This document shows, piece by piece, positions 28,092 to 36,234 of a stretch of DNA of 54,955 bases (the stretch's first letter is position 1; each line of letters begins with the position of its first letter). The DNA is taken from contig DDPE01000095.1 in NCBI GenBank assembly GCA_002342035.1, positions 1-54,955 on the forward strand. The letters run 5' to 3'. The notes beneath the pieces are model-generated. The model did not search any database. It was not told the origin of the DNA and saw nothing but the letters and a program-made list of their open reading frames with translations. The position numbers and the translations under genes were made by a program. The stretch is from Asticcacaulis sp. UBA2476 (lineage in GTDB: Bacteria; Pseudomonadota; Alphaproteobacteria; Caulobacterales; Caulobacteraceae).

Positions 28092-28334
28092 ATGACGGCT
28101 TGGAAGTATGCCCACATTGGAATGCCTCATCAGCCCTTTGAAATAAACGGCCTGAATGTCTGGACGGAAACATGGCGACCCTTAGAAAGTCCCCCCCTAA
28201 GACTTCCACATCCAGCTTATCCTAACCAAATACATGACTACGAAATCTACGAGATAGGCGATCCCGTCGATGCCGTTACATTTGCTGCCGGAGAGTTGTC
28301 TAATATGGTGTGGGGCTTTTACCTGCCTGTATAG
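28092..28334 (+). CDS. Small hypothetical protein (80 residues)
   Basis: The ATG chosen follows GGAG by six bases; a GTG four codons upstream is also open. The product is rich in Trp, Tyr, Pro and His (WKYAHIGMPHQPFEINGLNVW) and has no signal peptide or membrane helix. Base composition is slightly more AT-rich than sufE. No family was recognised. It directly follows sufE (14 bases), so it may be read through from it. Confidence 0.55.
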   Translation: MTAWKYAHIGMPHQPFEINGLNVWTETWRPLESPPLRLPHPAYPNQIHDYEIYEIGDPVDAVTFAAGELSNMVWGFYLPV

Positions 28335-28355
28335 CTCACTGAACCAACTACGAAA

Positions 28356-28832
28356 TTAAATCCCGTAATAAACGGCCAACCGTTCCAGCGCGTCGCGCAC
28401 AGCGACTTTACCCTGACCACGCGGCAGGCTGTAATCGCGTTCCAGCACCGGCAAGGTCAATCCTTCCTGCATCAGACGGCGGATCATGTCGCCCGACGGA
28501 TGGCCCAGATGGCAGATCGCCCCTTCATAGGCCGCCCGCGCCTTAAGGCGGAACATCGGCTCATCGACCCTTAAGCGCGCCGGATTGCCATCGGCGCCAA
28601 ACGCCCGCCAGTCCGTCCCTGCCGGAGCGGTGACAAATCCGGCCCGGAAATCGCGGGCCAGAGCTTCAAACGCTGCCTTATGCCGCCCCTGAAGCAGAGG
28701 CCCGCCTTCGGCACTTTTTAACCGCGCCAGAGCCGACAAAGGGCGCGGGGCTAAGATTTCCGATGGCGCGGGTTCGGGCGAAAGCGGCTGGGCGTCACGG
28801 CGCTGTCCGATCGATTGCAACAGTTTAAACAT
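28356..28832 (-). CDS. DUF6456-like protein
   Basis: The 158-residue protein has a proline-rich N-terminal third and a C-terminal region resembling DUF6456: SALARLKSAEGGPLLQGRHKAAFEALARDF, an ARAAYEGAICHLGHPS helix, and RDALERLAVYYGI at the end. In many alphaproteobacteria this domain is fused to a helix-turn-helix region. It lies 62 bases downstream of the DnaA-domain gene on the same strand, so the two may form a split regulator. The call is from recalled family features. Confidence 0.65.
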   Translation of the reverse strand: MFKLLQSIGQRRDAQPLSPEPAPSEILAPRPLSALARLKSAEGGPLLQGRHKAAFEALARDFRAGFVTAPAGTDWRAFGADGNPARLRVDEPMFRLKARAAYEGAICHLGHPSGDMIRRLMQEGLTLPVLERDYSLPRGQGKVAVRDALERLAVYYGI

Positions 28833-28894
28833 GACACCCGCTCGTCTTAAAATCTGTGATTTATCATAGGTGAAATAGGTTAATTTTTAGGCCC

Positions 28895-29326
28895 TCAGCA
28901 CACTATGGCCAAAGGTTCCGGCGCGTTTTTCAGGCACGCTTCCAGCTTATCCAACTCAAGGTCAAAGCGGCGATCATCACGCAAATCCTCGATCAGGCGG
29001 CACGCATGACCCGCCGTCGTGCGATCGCGTTTGAATGCCGCCCCAATCCGCGCCAGCGGCCACTGATAGGTGATATAGGCCAGATACATGGCCACCTGCC
29101 GCGCCCGCGCCGCACCGGCATGATTACGCGATGACGATAAAATCTCAGCCGCCGGTATGCCCGTGGCATGTGATACCACATCGATGATAAACAGGGCCTT
29201 GGCGCGATCCTTCAGCGCCTGCATATCCTGCCCGGTCAGGCGCTCCACGGACGGTGCTGCCCCTTCGCCCCGCACAGCGACCGCCGCCCTGGCCGCACGG
29301 GCGGCACTGAAAATCCCAATTGTCAT
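28895..29326 (-). CDS. Stand-alone DnaA domain IV (DNA-binding) protein
   Basis: From the ATG chosen the protein has 143 residues (the frame extends to a TTG 66 bases upstream). Residues about 55-125 look like the C-terminal DNA-binding domain of DnaA: RARQVAMYLAYITYQWPLARIGAAFKRDRTTAGHACRLIEDLRDD, with the DRTT-x-x-HAC signature. There is no AAA+ domain, so it cannot be the initiator itself. Similar stand-alone proteins occur in alphaproteobacteria. It could bind DnaA-box-like DNA and compete with or regulate DnaA. An AT-rich upstream gap contains repeated AGGC/CCTA half-sites. Confidence 0.82.
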   Translation of the reverse strand: MTIGIFSAARAARAAVAVRGEGAAPSVERLTGQDMQALKDRAKALFIIDVVSHATGIPAAEILSSSRNHAGAARARQVAMYLAYITYQWPLARIGAAFKRDRTTAGHACRLIEDLRDDRRFDLELDKLEACLKNAPEPLAIVC

Positions 29327-29410
29327 TATCACACCATCTTTTATTAAAGCGGCCCCAAGCCGCGGTACAAACCACAGCATAGACACGCCCAAATATTAGA
29401 GGATAACTTT

Positions 29411-29533
29411 CCTATATAAAATAAAAAATAGGCTTAAAAGCCTAAATTTTATTCGCGCATAGATTGCCAAACGATTCAAAATTATGGAAAAACAATTTTT
29501 GATAAATTAAAAATAGGCGAAAAATCCTATTAC
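29411..29533. promoter_or_regulatory. AT-rich gap with repeated TAGG/CCTA half-sites
   Basis: The region holds TAGGCTT-AA-AAGCCTA (perfect arms, 29429-29444) plus further half-sites TTCCTAT, AAATAGGCG and TCCTATT in a very AT-rich setting. It lies between the DnaA-domain-IV gene (minus, starts at 29326) and the 3' end of the PAS_5 gene. It may be the operator of the DnaA-like gene; no ligand is known. Confidence 0.45.
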
Positions 29534-29578
29534 ACGCCTGCGGATGGCCCGCCCATAAGGCCCACGATTCGCCGTGAT

Positions 29579-30097
29579 TCAGGCCGCGCGAATCCCGCTG
29601 GTGGGAGCTTCCAGACGCCCGATCATGGCATCATGGCCCAGAATCATATCAACCTTAACCCCATCGCTGGCCAGCGGCAGACGCAGCCAGAACAGGCTTA
29701 AGCCCCGTGCGCCGCGCCAGGCCATGGAGTGTAAACCGACATTAGGCTTACGGGTGGTGGCGACCAGCGACAATTCTTCGGCCCAGTATTGCGCCTCTTC
29801 GGCGGTATAGATTTCATCGAAAGTCTTGCCGGTGATCTCTGTGCCATAAGCACTGAACAGCTCAGTACCAGCCAGCCGCTGCCGGAACGCTTCCGGCGGC
29901 AGAACGTGCTGCCCATTGGCCGGATAGCTGTCGGAAACATCAATAAGGCTTATGGTCGGCAACAGTTTGCGCAGGGCACACGGGTCAATGTCGGCACGGG
30001 CGGGCAGACGCCCCGGCTTACGAAGTCCCTTCCAGTAGCGGAAGATGTCTTCGTGGCCGCGCAAAGCCGATGCCATTTCAGCCGCTATACCCGCCAT
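29579..30097 (-). CDS. PAS_5-domain protein
   Basis: The product of 172 residues (from the ATG at 30097; the frame continues upstream to 30166) has RYWKGLRKPGRLPARADIDPCALRKLLPTISLIDV, then FRQRLAGTELFSAYGTEITGKTFDEIY, the signature of the PAS_5 family common in alphaproteobacteria. The domain is expected to be a single sensor-like PAS fold without output domain. Ligand and partner are unknown. No clear ribosome site precedes any of the candidate starts, so the N-terminus is uncertain. Confidence 0.8.
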   Translation of the reverse strand: MAGIAAEMASALRGHEDIFRYWKGLRKPGRLPARADIDPCALRKLLPTISLIDVSDSYPANGQHVLPPEAFRQRLAGTELFSAYGTEITGKTFDEIYTAEEAQYWAEELSLVATTRKPNVGLHSMAWRGARGLSLFWLRLPLASDGVKVDMILGHDAMIGRLEAPTSGIRAA

Positions 30098-30284
30098 AAC
30101 AAAACGCGCCACTACCCCTTTTGCACGGACGATACCCACCGCCCGCCAACCTGCCCCGAATCGCACGAATCACCAGTATCCGCGCACGATCAAAACGAAT
30201 CACCTGAATTTACCTTCTCTTAAGGGGTGATTCTTTGGCAAGCAAAAAAGGGTTAACGCGACCTCTCTGATGGTAAAAAGACAC

Positions 30285-30319
30285 AAAAAAGCGCCCTAAC
30301 TTCAAGTTAGAGCGCTTTT
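30285..30319 (-). terminator. Rho-independent terminator of mucR
   Basis: AAAAGCGC-CCTAACTT and AAGTTAG-AGCGCTTTT form a long hairpin; on the minus strand it is followed by a run of six T. It starts about 33 bases after the mucR stop. Confidence 0.85.
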
Positions 30320-30351
30320 GACATCAAAATGCGATAATTAATCTATCGCCT

Positions 30352-30780
30352 TTATTTCACGACGCGGGTCTTGCGCGCGACCTGACGGCCACCCTGGCCC
30401 AGGCCCATCTTTTTGGCCAGATCCGAACGGGCCTTGGCATAGTTTGGCGCGACCATCGGATAGTCCTTCGGCAGGCCCCACTTGGCGCGATATTCTTCGG
30501 GGGACATATTGTACTTGGTGCGCAGGTGACGCTTGAGCGACTTGAACTTGCGTCCGTCCTCAAGGCAGACAATATGATCAGAAGAAATCGACTTCTTTAC
30601 CGATACCGCAGGCTCTTTCGGCGCTTCGATCTTGGTTTCTTCGCCGGTAGTTATGCTGTTGAGGGCGGCATATACATTCTGGATCAGGGACGGCAACTCA
30701 CTGGCCGGCACAGAATTATTACCAACATAGGCCGAAACAATGTCCGCCGTCATATCAATGGTGTCTGTCTTGTTGTCCAT
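30352..30780 (-). CDS. mucR: MucR/Ros family transcriptional regulator
   Basis: The 142-residue protein has the MucR domain with a Ros-type zinc finger: C-x-x-D (CLEDG, residues 72-76), then KFKSLKRHLRTKYNMSPEEYRAKWGLP. In this version the second finger histidine position shows Lys-Tyr, as in other MucR variants with an aspartate in the finger. MucR proteins are nucleoid-associated regulators of cell-cycle, surface and motility genes in alphaproteobacteria. It is monocistronic with a terminator; its upstream gap carries two inverted repeats. It is a reader of AT-rich DNA, and its own upstream gap is AT-rich. Confidence 0.93.
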   Translation of the reverse strand: MDNKTDTIDMTADIVSAYVGNNSVPASELPSLIQNVYAALNSITTGEETKIEAPKEPAVSVKKSISSDHIVCLEDGRKFKSLKRHLRTKYNMSPEEYRAKWGLPKDYPMVAPNYAKARSDLAKKMGLGQGGRQVARKTRVVK

Positions 30781-30874
30781 TACACAAATCCCGTGAATTC
30801 GCCTGAAATATCAACTTTAGTTCGCGCTTTAACTAAGCCATGACTTTTGATTATTCAAGTCTTCAACAGAAAAA

Positions 30875-30926
30875 ATATTCACATCGTGGTGAATATGGGA
30901 ATGCATTACTTACAAAAACCGTAAGT
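30875..30926. promoter_or_regulatory. Two inverted repeats upstream of mucR
   Basis: ATATTCAC-6 bases-GTGAATAT (30875-30896) and ACTTAC-7 bases-GTAAGT (30908-30926) lie in the AT-rich gap between mucR and the DUF2336 gene. They could be operators or the end of the upstream transcript; no T-run follows either hairpin. Confidence 0.5.
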
Positions 30927-30961
30927 TGACGCAAGGTCACTCTGCGTAAAAATCATCACCG

Positions 30962-32200
30962 TCAGGCTTTCAGATCCTGAGCAAAGGCCAGCATTGCCGC
31001 ACGTTCCGGCACACTCAAGGCATCCAGATCAACCTCTTCGCCTTTACTCAGCGTACGGATCAGAGTGGCACTTAAGGCCGAAGACAGCGACCAGTTCCAG
31101 TAACGCAATACGGTCTGCGCCCGATCTGTCGCCAGCACGTCAAACGTGATCAGCACATGCTCAAGCTCAGGATGGATCGTCCCGTCAGCCATCTGGGACG
31201 GGCGGCGCAAGGCCTGCCACAGACCGCGCAGGGATGATTTGGGCAGGCCAGTCGCCTTACACAGTACCGCCAGAGGCTCGCCGCCCCGATCGCGCAGCAT
31301 CTTGGCACCGGTTGAGGGCTTAATCCCCGCAAGGTAAGATATCTCTTCGGCCAGATGCCGAGTCATGCCCTTACGCGCCGCCTCATCGATGGCGGCATCC
31401 AGACTATCGAACGGGCTGCGCGCCAGGGCCGCCCGGTTACGCTGACGCCGCTCAATGAACTGAAGCGCCTTACGCGACAGGGCGTCCTGCCAGCCTTCGT
31501 CAGCGGCCATGGCAAACACATCGGAGGCCGCATCCTGCATCACTTCGCGGTTAACGGCAAAACGGCTCAAGATCACGCGTCGCACCTCAGCATCCGCCCA
31601 CCAGAACATGACATAGGCCGAACTGGGCCGGATTTCCGGACGCTTTATAATCAGCGGGATCAGTTGCGGCTGGGACTGACTTAGGACCACCACCGCCTCA
31701 ACCGCCATCTGTGACAAGCTGGCGCGGGTGTTTTTCAAAATGACTTCGATGACCCGCACGTCCTGCTGTTCGATCAGGATTTCGGTCAGAATGGGCGCCA
31801 GATTCTTACGCGCCGCCAGCAACATCCGGTGCTCATGGCCACCATTGCGGGCGCAGTAGCTCATATCGGAATCGTTTAAGGTCTCGCACTCTTCGATCAA
31901 GGCGCGGGCGACGCGCACCTCATCGATGATCAGGCGGCGCACCAGCGAATTCGGCACTTCGGTCAGATGGGAGAGACGTTTGGCGACACGGGCGCGGTCT
32001 TCGACACCGGCCTCACTGAGCATTTCCACCAGCAAATCCGCCGTCACCGCCCGCTCAAAAGCATTGATGCGGCTTTCGGGCAGGCACACCACATCGGCCA
32101 GCCGCTTAAGCAGGGTCTGGCGCGACAGGCTCACCCGCACGGGCACGCCTGTCACTTGCGCATCCAGATCTTCTATGTAACGGGACTGAGACTCAGACAT
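30962..32200 (-). CDS. DUF2336 family protein
   Basis: The 412-residue helical protein shows DUF2336 features: an N-terminal R-x-x-LLKRLADVVCLP helix, RAVTADLLVEMLSEAGVEDRARVAKRLS, then VPNSLVRRLIIDEVRVARALIEECETLNDSDM and many HEAT-like helices, typical of this alphaproteobacterial family. Function is unknown; some members are linked to holdfast or cell-cycle regulation, but I cannot confirm that here. The gene stands alone between mucR and cysK, with a family 2 repeat upstream. Confidence 0.88.
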   Translation of the reverse strand: MSESQSRYIEDLDAQVTGVPVRVSLSRQTLLKRLADVVCLPESRINAFERAVTADLLVEMLSEAGVEDRARVAKRLSHLTEVPNSLVRRLIIDEVRVARALIEECETLNDSDMSYCARNGGHEHRMLLAARKNLAPILTEILIEQQDVRVIEVILKNTRASLSQMAVEAVVVLSQSQPQLIPLIIKRPEIRPSSAYVMFWWADAEVRRVILSRFAVNREVMQDAASDVFAMAADEGWQDALSRKALQFIERRQRNRAALARSPFDSLDAAIDEAARKGMTRHLAEEISYLAGIKPSTGAKMLRDRGGEPLAVLCKATGLPKSSLRGLWQALRRPSQMADGTIHPELEHVLITFDVLATDRAQTVLRYWNWSLSSALSATLIRTLSKGEEVDLDALSVPERAAMLAFAQDLKA

Positions 32201-32269
32201 GCGCCATCATGCCCCGTCAGGCGTTAATCTTTTGTTATGGGGAATTTCTAACGCCCACGTTTTAACGCC

Positions 32270-32357
32270 AAAGCCGTGAGTCAGATAATAGCTGGCAAGC
32301 GCCGCAGGTACAATTCGTACCTGCAAGCGCAGACCGCGCATTAGATGACCGTGGATT
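32270..32357. repeat. Dispersed palindromic repeat, family 2, copy 1
   Basis: The core is GCGCCGCAGGTAC-AATTC-GTACCTGCAAGCGC, a strong hairpin, flanked by outer segments AAGCCGTGAG and ATGACCGTGGATTT that pair only weakly. A related element lies at 41628-41729. This copy follows the cysK stop directly. Confidence 0.75.
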
Positions 32358-32363
32358 TGGATG

Positions 32364-33329
32364 TTAAAGGCCGTCGAAGAGGGCGGTGGATAGATACCTC
32401 TCCGCAAACGACGGGATAATCGCCACGATCGTCTTGCCTGCATATTCATCCTTTGCCGCCAGACGAAAGGCGACCTCAAGCGCGGCCCCTGACGAAATAC
32501 CGACCGGCAGGCCTTCGGTGGCGGCAGCCTTACGCGCCATAGCAAAGGCTGCGTCGTTCGAGACCCTCTCCACGCCATCGATCACGCTGCGATCCAGAAT
32601 ACCCGGCACAAAGCCGGCGCCGATGCCCTGAATCTTGTGCGGACCAGGCTCACCACCTGACAGGATGGGCGAGGCTTCGGGTTCAACGGCGATCATCTTA
32701 ACGGAGGCTTTTTTCTCTTTCAGGGCCTGACCGATGCCGGTGATCGAACCGCCGGTGCCAACGCCGGAGATGACCACATCGACCGCGCCATTTGTGTCAT
32801 TCCAGATTTCCTGAGCGGTGGAAATGCGGTGAATATAGGGGTTGGCGTCGTTTTCAAACTGCTGCGGCATGACCGAACCCGGCGTGGCCTCAATGATTTC
32901 CAGCGCCTTGGCAATCGCGCCGCGCATGCCTTTTTCGGCGGGGGTCAGTTCAAGCTGCGCGCCCAAAAGCGCCAGCATCTTACGGCGCTCCAGCGACATG
33001 GATTCCGGCATGCACAGGATCAGTTTGTAACCCTTGGCGGCGGCGACAAACGCCAGCGCAATACCGGTGTTGCCCGATGTCGGTTCAACGATGGTCGCCC
33101 CCGGTGTCAGTTTACCCGAAGCCTCCAGCGCTTCGATCATCGAAATACCGATACGGTCTTTGACTGACGACAGCGGGTTAAAGAACTCAAGCTTGGCCAG
33201 CACATCGGCCTTAGAGCCATATTCCTTCGACAGGCGCGGCAGGCGCACCAGCGGCGTATCGCCCATGGTATCAAGAATGGACTCAAAAATCTTACCGCGC
33301 CCAGAACGCGACAGTGTGGATTCGGACAT
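32364..33329 (-). CDS. cysK: Cysteine synthase A (O-acetylserine sulfhydrylase)
   Basis: CysK makes cysteine from O-acetylserine and sulfide using PLP. Its 321 residues include the PLP lysine in LSSVKDRIG (near 55), EPTSGNTGIALAF near 85, and the phosphate loop GVGTGGSITG near 192, then KIQGIGAGFVP. CysM would have a different substrate-loop; the sequence follows the CysK pattern. It is divergent from chpT across a 218-base gap. Confidence 0.95.
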   Translation of the reverse strand: MSESTLSRSGRGKIFESILDTMGDTPLVRLPRLSKEYGSKADVLAKLEFFNPLSSVKDRIGISMIEALEASGKLTPGATIVEPTSGNTGIALAFVAAAKGYKLILCMPESMSLERRKMLALLGAQLELTPAEKGMRGAIAKALEIIEATPGSVMPQQFENDANPYIHRISTAQEIWNDTNGAVDVVISGVGTGGSITGIGQALKEKKASVKMIAVEPEASPILSGGEPGPHKIQGIGAGFVPGILDRSVIDGVERVSNDAAFAMARKAAATEGLPVGISSGAALEVAFRLAAKDEYAGKTIVAIIPSFAERYLSTALFDGL

Positions 33330-33553
33330 AGAATGAACCTCCGGTGGTCTTTATTCAGGTTGCGCTGTGTTAGCGCACAAACCCAAACGGGTAAATGCAA
33401 ATCGGGGTGAAAGCAGGCCTGTGACCGGGGAAGCGCGTGCTGTTACCGTGACAAGCCGAACTGAATTTTGACCACCATATCGCTTAAAATGTTTGCTGAT
33501 AAGGCAAATCACTTCACATATGGCGTCAAAGAATCTAAACTGAGGATATGGGC

Positions 33554-34252
33554 ATGACCTTCCCTGAAGCCACCGTAGCCGACACAATTGACACCGACGG
33601 GGCCGAGACCACGCCGCCCAAGGCGCTGCCGAACCCTCACGAACTGGCGACCCAGTTGATCGCCAAGCTGTGTCACGATTTTATATCGCCTACGGGTGCG
33701 ATTGTGTCCGGCCTTGACCTGCTTGAAGACCCGTCCGCGCAGGATATGAAGGAAGATGCCATTAACCTGATCAAGGCATCGTCGAAAAAGCTGGTGTCGA
33801 TCGTTTATTTCGCGCGCGTGGCCTTTGGGGCCGCGACCACGGCTGAGGATTTTTCGGTCAAGCAACTGCGCAAGATTCTGGATGACATGTTCTCGACCAT
33901 GCGCGCCACTCTGGATTTGAATATCGACGATGAGATAGTGCTGGAAAAGCCGGTGGCGCGGGCACTGGTCAACCTGGTCTATATTGCCGGAGGTGCCTTG
34001 CCCTTGGGTGGGACGGCCACAATCGATATGGCAAAAGACGGCGACGCCATCACCTTTACCGCCCTGTCCACCGGCAAAAAGGCCCGCCTGAAACCCGAAG
34101 CGGTTGAGGGCTTAAGCGGTGATCCGCTCGGCGACGGCCTGTCTGGGCAGTGGATTCAGCCTTTCTGGCTTCACAGTGTGGTGACGGAAGCGGGCGGCAC
34201 CCTCACCTTCACCGCCGAAGAAGACCGGCTTGAGATCGTTGTTAAAATGTAA
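33554..34252 (+). CDS. chpT: ChpT, histidine phosphotransferase of the CckA-CtrA/CpdR relay
   Basis: ChpT passes phosphate from the hybrid kinase CckA to CtrA and CpdR and so sets cell-cycle transcription in Caulobacterales. The 232-residue protein has the dimerisation-phosphotransfer helix AKLCHDFISPTGAIVSGLDL, with the phosphorylated His in LCHDF, LLEDPSAQDM, ARVAFGAATTAEDF, and a degenerate Bergerat-like C-terminal domain (LSGDPLGDGLSGQW). The ATG at 33554 is preferred because GAGGA lies seven bases upstream; one at 33548 is too close. A terminator follows. Confidence 0.94.
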   Translation: MTFPEATVADTIDTDGAETTPPKALPNPHELATQLIAKLCHDFISPTGAIVSGLDLLEDPSAQDMKEDAINLIKASSKKLVSIVYFARVAFGAATTAEDFSVKQLRKILDDMFSTMRATLDLNIDDEIVLEKPVARALVNLVYIAGGALPLGGTATIDMAKDGDAITFTALSTGKKARLKPEAVEGLSGDPLGDGLSGQWIQPFWLHSVVTEAGGTLTFTAEEDRLEIVVKM

Positions 34253-34258
34253 AACATT

Positions 34259-34289
34259 CACCGCCTTGGTTACCCAGAGCGGTGTTTTT
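34259..34289 (+). terminator. Rho-independent terminator of chpT
   Basis: CACCGC pairs with GCGGTG around a loop and is followed by TTTTT. It separates chpT from the AT-rich insert. Confidence 0.8.
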
Positions 34290-34297
34290 GCAGGGCA

Positions 34298-35047
34298 TTA
34301 CGCTGCTTCTTTTTTTTGTCCATCCGAACTGACCCGTAAAAAAGCATAAGCACGCGGGCTAGATTGCGTTCCGTTAAGACGCATTATAAAAGCCTCTATG
34401 CTTTTTTCAGCCAGAAGGCGCTTAAGACCTTCAACTTGCAATCTATTGACATAGCCAATTGTCTGCCCTGAAAACCGGAAAGCAATAGCATTAGGATCAA
34501 ATTTATTCTCGGGTTCCAAATCTATTGACAACCGCGCCCCCACTTGAGCCCCCTCAGCTTGGCTTAAATAATGACCGTAGCCAGCAATTTGAAGTACGAC
34601 CTCAAATCGATCTCCAGTCGTCGTCAAAGGATCAATTAGTTCAAAACCATCACTAGGCAAGCGAGCACCTGTAATCCCCAGAAGGGCCATATCTGAAATC
34701 TCAGGAGTGGCATCCAATCCATAGTGCTCTAGATATTGCTTGAAATCTGAACGCCTTTGGGGAGGCAAACGCCTGCGAAAGGCCTCAACAACATCAGTTC
34801 GGAATGATTGGGTTCTAGAATGGGGATAAAAACCAGGAAACCCCTCATAACCATCGTCAAGCAAGCGCTGATATTCACGACCACAGTTTTTAGCAGTAAA
34901 CTCTTGCCCGTGATAATAGCGAAACTCGGCACCAAACGCCTCGTTTATCAATTCACCTATCGCCCAACGACTGCGATCCGCAGATAGCTTAGGCGCCTCC
35001 CATGCAAGAACCAACCGCTCAGGAGTGTTAGGCGTTTGAATTTTCAT
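34298..35047 (-). CDS. HIRAN-domain protein
   Basis: From the ATG at 35047 (GGAGGT about ten bases upstream) the protein has 249 residues. The C-terminal third (about 148-228) is a HIRAN domain: QIAGYGHYL, then LEPENKFDPNAIAFRFSGQTIGYVNRL, with the hallmark N-x-x-D-x-N-A. HIRAN domains bind 3' DNA ends in eukaryotic HLTF and occur with nucleases and helicases in bacteria. The N-terminal part (residues 1-145) has no recognised family. It is AT-richer than chpT. Its ribosome site overlaps the end of the HipA-like gene, so it is probably translated from the same transcript. Confidence 0.85.
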   Translation of the reverse strand: MKIQTPNTPERLVLAWEAPKLSADRSRWAIGELINEAFGAEFRYYHGQEFTAKNCGREYQRLLDDGYEGFPGFYPHSRTQSFRTDVVEAFRRRLPPQRRSDFKQYLEHYGLDATPEISDMALLGITGARLPSDGFELIDPLTTTGDRFEVVLQIAGYGHYLSQAEGAQVGARLSIDLEPENKFDPNAIAFRFSGQTIGYVNRLQVEGLKRLLAEKSIEAFIMRLNGTQSSPRAYAFLRVSSDGQKKEAA

Positions 35048-35054
35048 TAACACG

Positions 35055-36011
35055 TCAACCTCCAAGAACTGCGAGCAATTGATCCCGGCGAGCCACAAGC
35101 TGCATTTTTATAAATGCAAGGCGGTTCTCATTTAGCAAAACTGGGAAATCAAACGCCCCTGCCCAATTCAAGATTTCCTCGATTCGATTATCATCCAATT
35201 GAATCACACTGAGCATAAAAGTGCGAGCATTAAAATGGATCGACAAAAAGTGCTGACACAACGCAATATGCCCTTGGTTGCCGCCACTAGACAGCCAACT
35301 GAAGTGATGCTTTCCAAGGCGTAAGAATTTCAAAAACTTAGGTGCGTCATATGAAGAGATATACTGCGGCAGCTCTTCATCTCGTATAATATGACCTAAG
35401 CTTGTACCATTATCAAAAATCGGCGCCATCTCTCTACTATGAGGTCCGGCTTCGTCAAATTTAATTAGAAAGCCCCAGTTTTCAGAGTGCCTGTCAGTAT
35501 TACCTATTAAAGCATCAAATGTGATTGTCTTTGCCCACCATTCTAATGCATCGGGGATTTTAACTGCTTTAGATAGGCTGAAATTCTGCTTCAAACTCCC
35601 AACCTTTGCGTCGAAGGATTGCCGCTCACTTCCAAACAAAGCGCGGCCATCGACAAATCGAACTTTTTTAGCCTCATCTTGGAAGCCGTAGAAAAACTCT
35701 ACTAGTACACCAACTGAGCCGTCTCGGCTGTTGATCGCAGCGTATGCGGGCGGGATTGGCAGGTTGGTGGTTCTGCCCAACTCGTAAGCAAGAATTTCTG
35801 CCCAAATTTGTTGCGCTTTAGTGCCTTCAGGATGCTTAAATAAATATCTATGTCCTGCAATTAAAAAACGATGAGGCGTTGGAGTGGGGCATATTAGAAT
35901 TTTTTTTGGCTTTGCTCCTTGGGGCCCAATAGGAAATTCACTGTCAGGCTCCCAGGCGCTAACATCTACGATGTCGTTAGGAGTTTGCAGATAGCGATGT
36001 TCAGTTCTCAA
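35055..36011 (-). CDS. HipA-like Ser/Thr kinase
   Basis: The 318-residue protein starts at TTG after AAAGGTGA. It keeps the kinase landmarks of HipA: a nucleotide-binding lysine in RYLFKHP (K59), the catalytic loop GNTDRHSENW (D173, N178) and the metal-binding IFDNGTSLG (D200). HipA normally pairs with the DNA-binding antitoxin HipB; no HipB-like gene is near. Instead the HIRAN gene follows after seven bases. The gene is AT-rich compared with the core, inserted between chpT and cheA on the opposite strand. Kinase target is unknown; glutamyl-tRNA synthetase is the classical HipA target. Confidence 0.82.
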   Translation of the reverse strand: MRTEHRYLQTPNDIVDVSAWEPDSEFPIGPQGAKPKKILICPTPTPHRFLIAGHRYLFKHPEGTKAQQIWAEILAYELGRTTNLPIPPAYAAINSRDGSVGVLVEFFYGFQDEAKKVRFVDGRALFGSERQSFDAKVGSLKQNFSLSKAVKIPDALEWWAKTITFDALIGNTDRHSENWGFLIKFDEAGPHSREMAPIFDNGTSLGHIIRDEELPQYISSYDAPKFLKFLRLGKHHFSWLSSGGNQGHIALCQHFLSIHFNARTFMLSVIQLDDNRIEEILNWAGAFDFPVLLNENRLAFIKMQLVARRDQLLAVLGG

Positions 36012-36234
36012 CAGTCACCTTTGCCTAGAGTTTTATTTCGCCCGACCAAGTCATTTTACTCCTCTACGTGACTTAACCTCAAATATAATGTCAATAGGAC
36101 CGCGCCCCCAGTTCACACCTCATTAATCTTTTGCCAACGGTCTCTTAACCAAACCCTGTCTATACAGTTTATCCGGGGCCAAGGTGCGTCTGTGTAGGAC
36201 GTGCGGCTTAAAGAGTAACCTGACGGGGTATGCT

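Noticed and set aside
26834..28117. A 427-codon open frame on the minus strand across the short kinase and sufE
   Set aside because: It is antisense to two well-supported genes, its translation has no domain logic and its start lacks a ribosome site; GC-rich codon bias keeps the opposite frame open.
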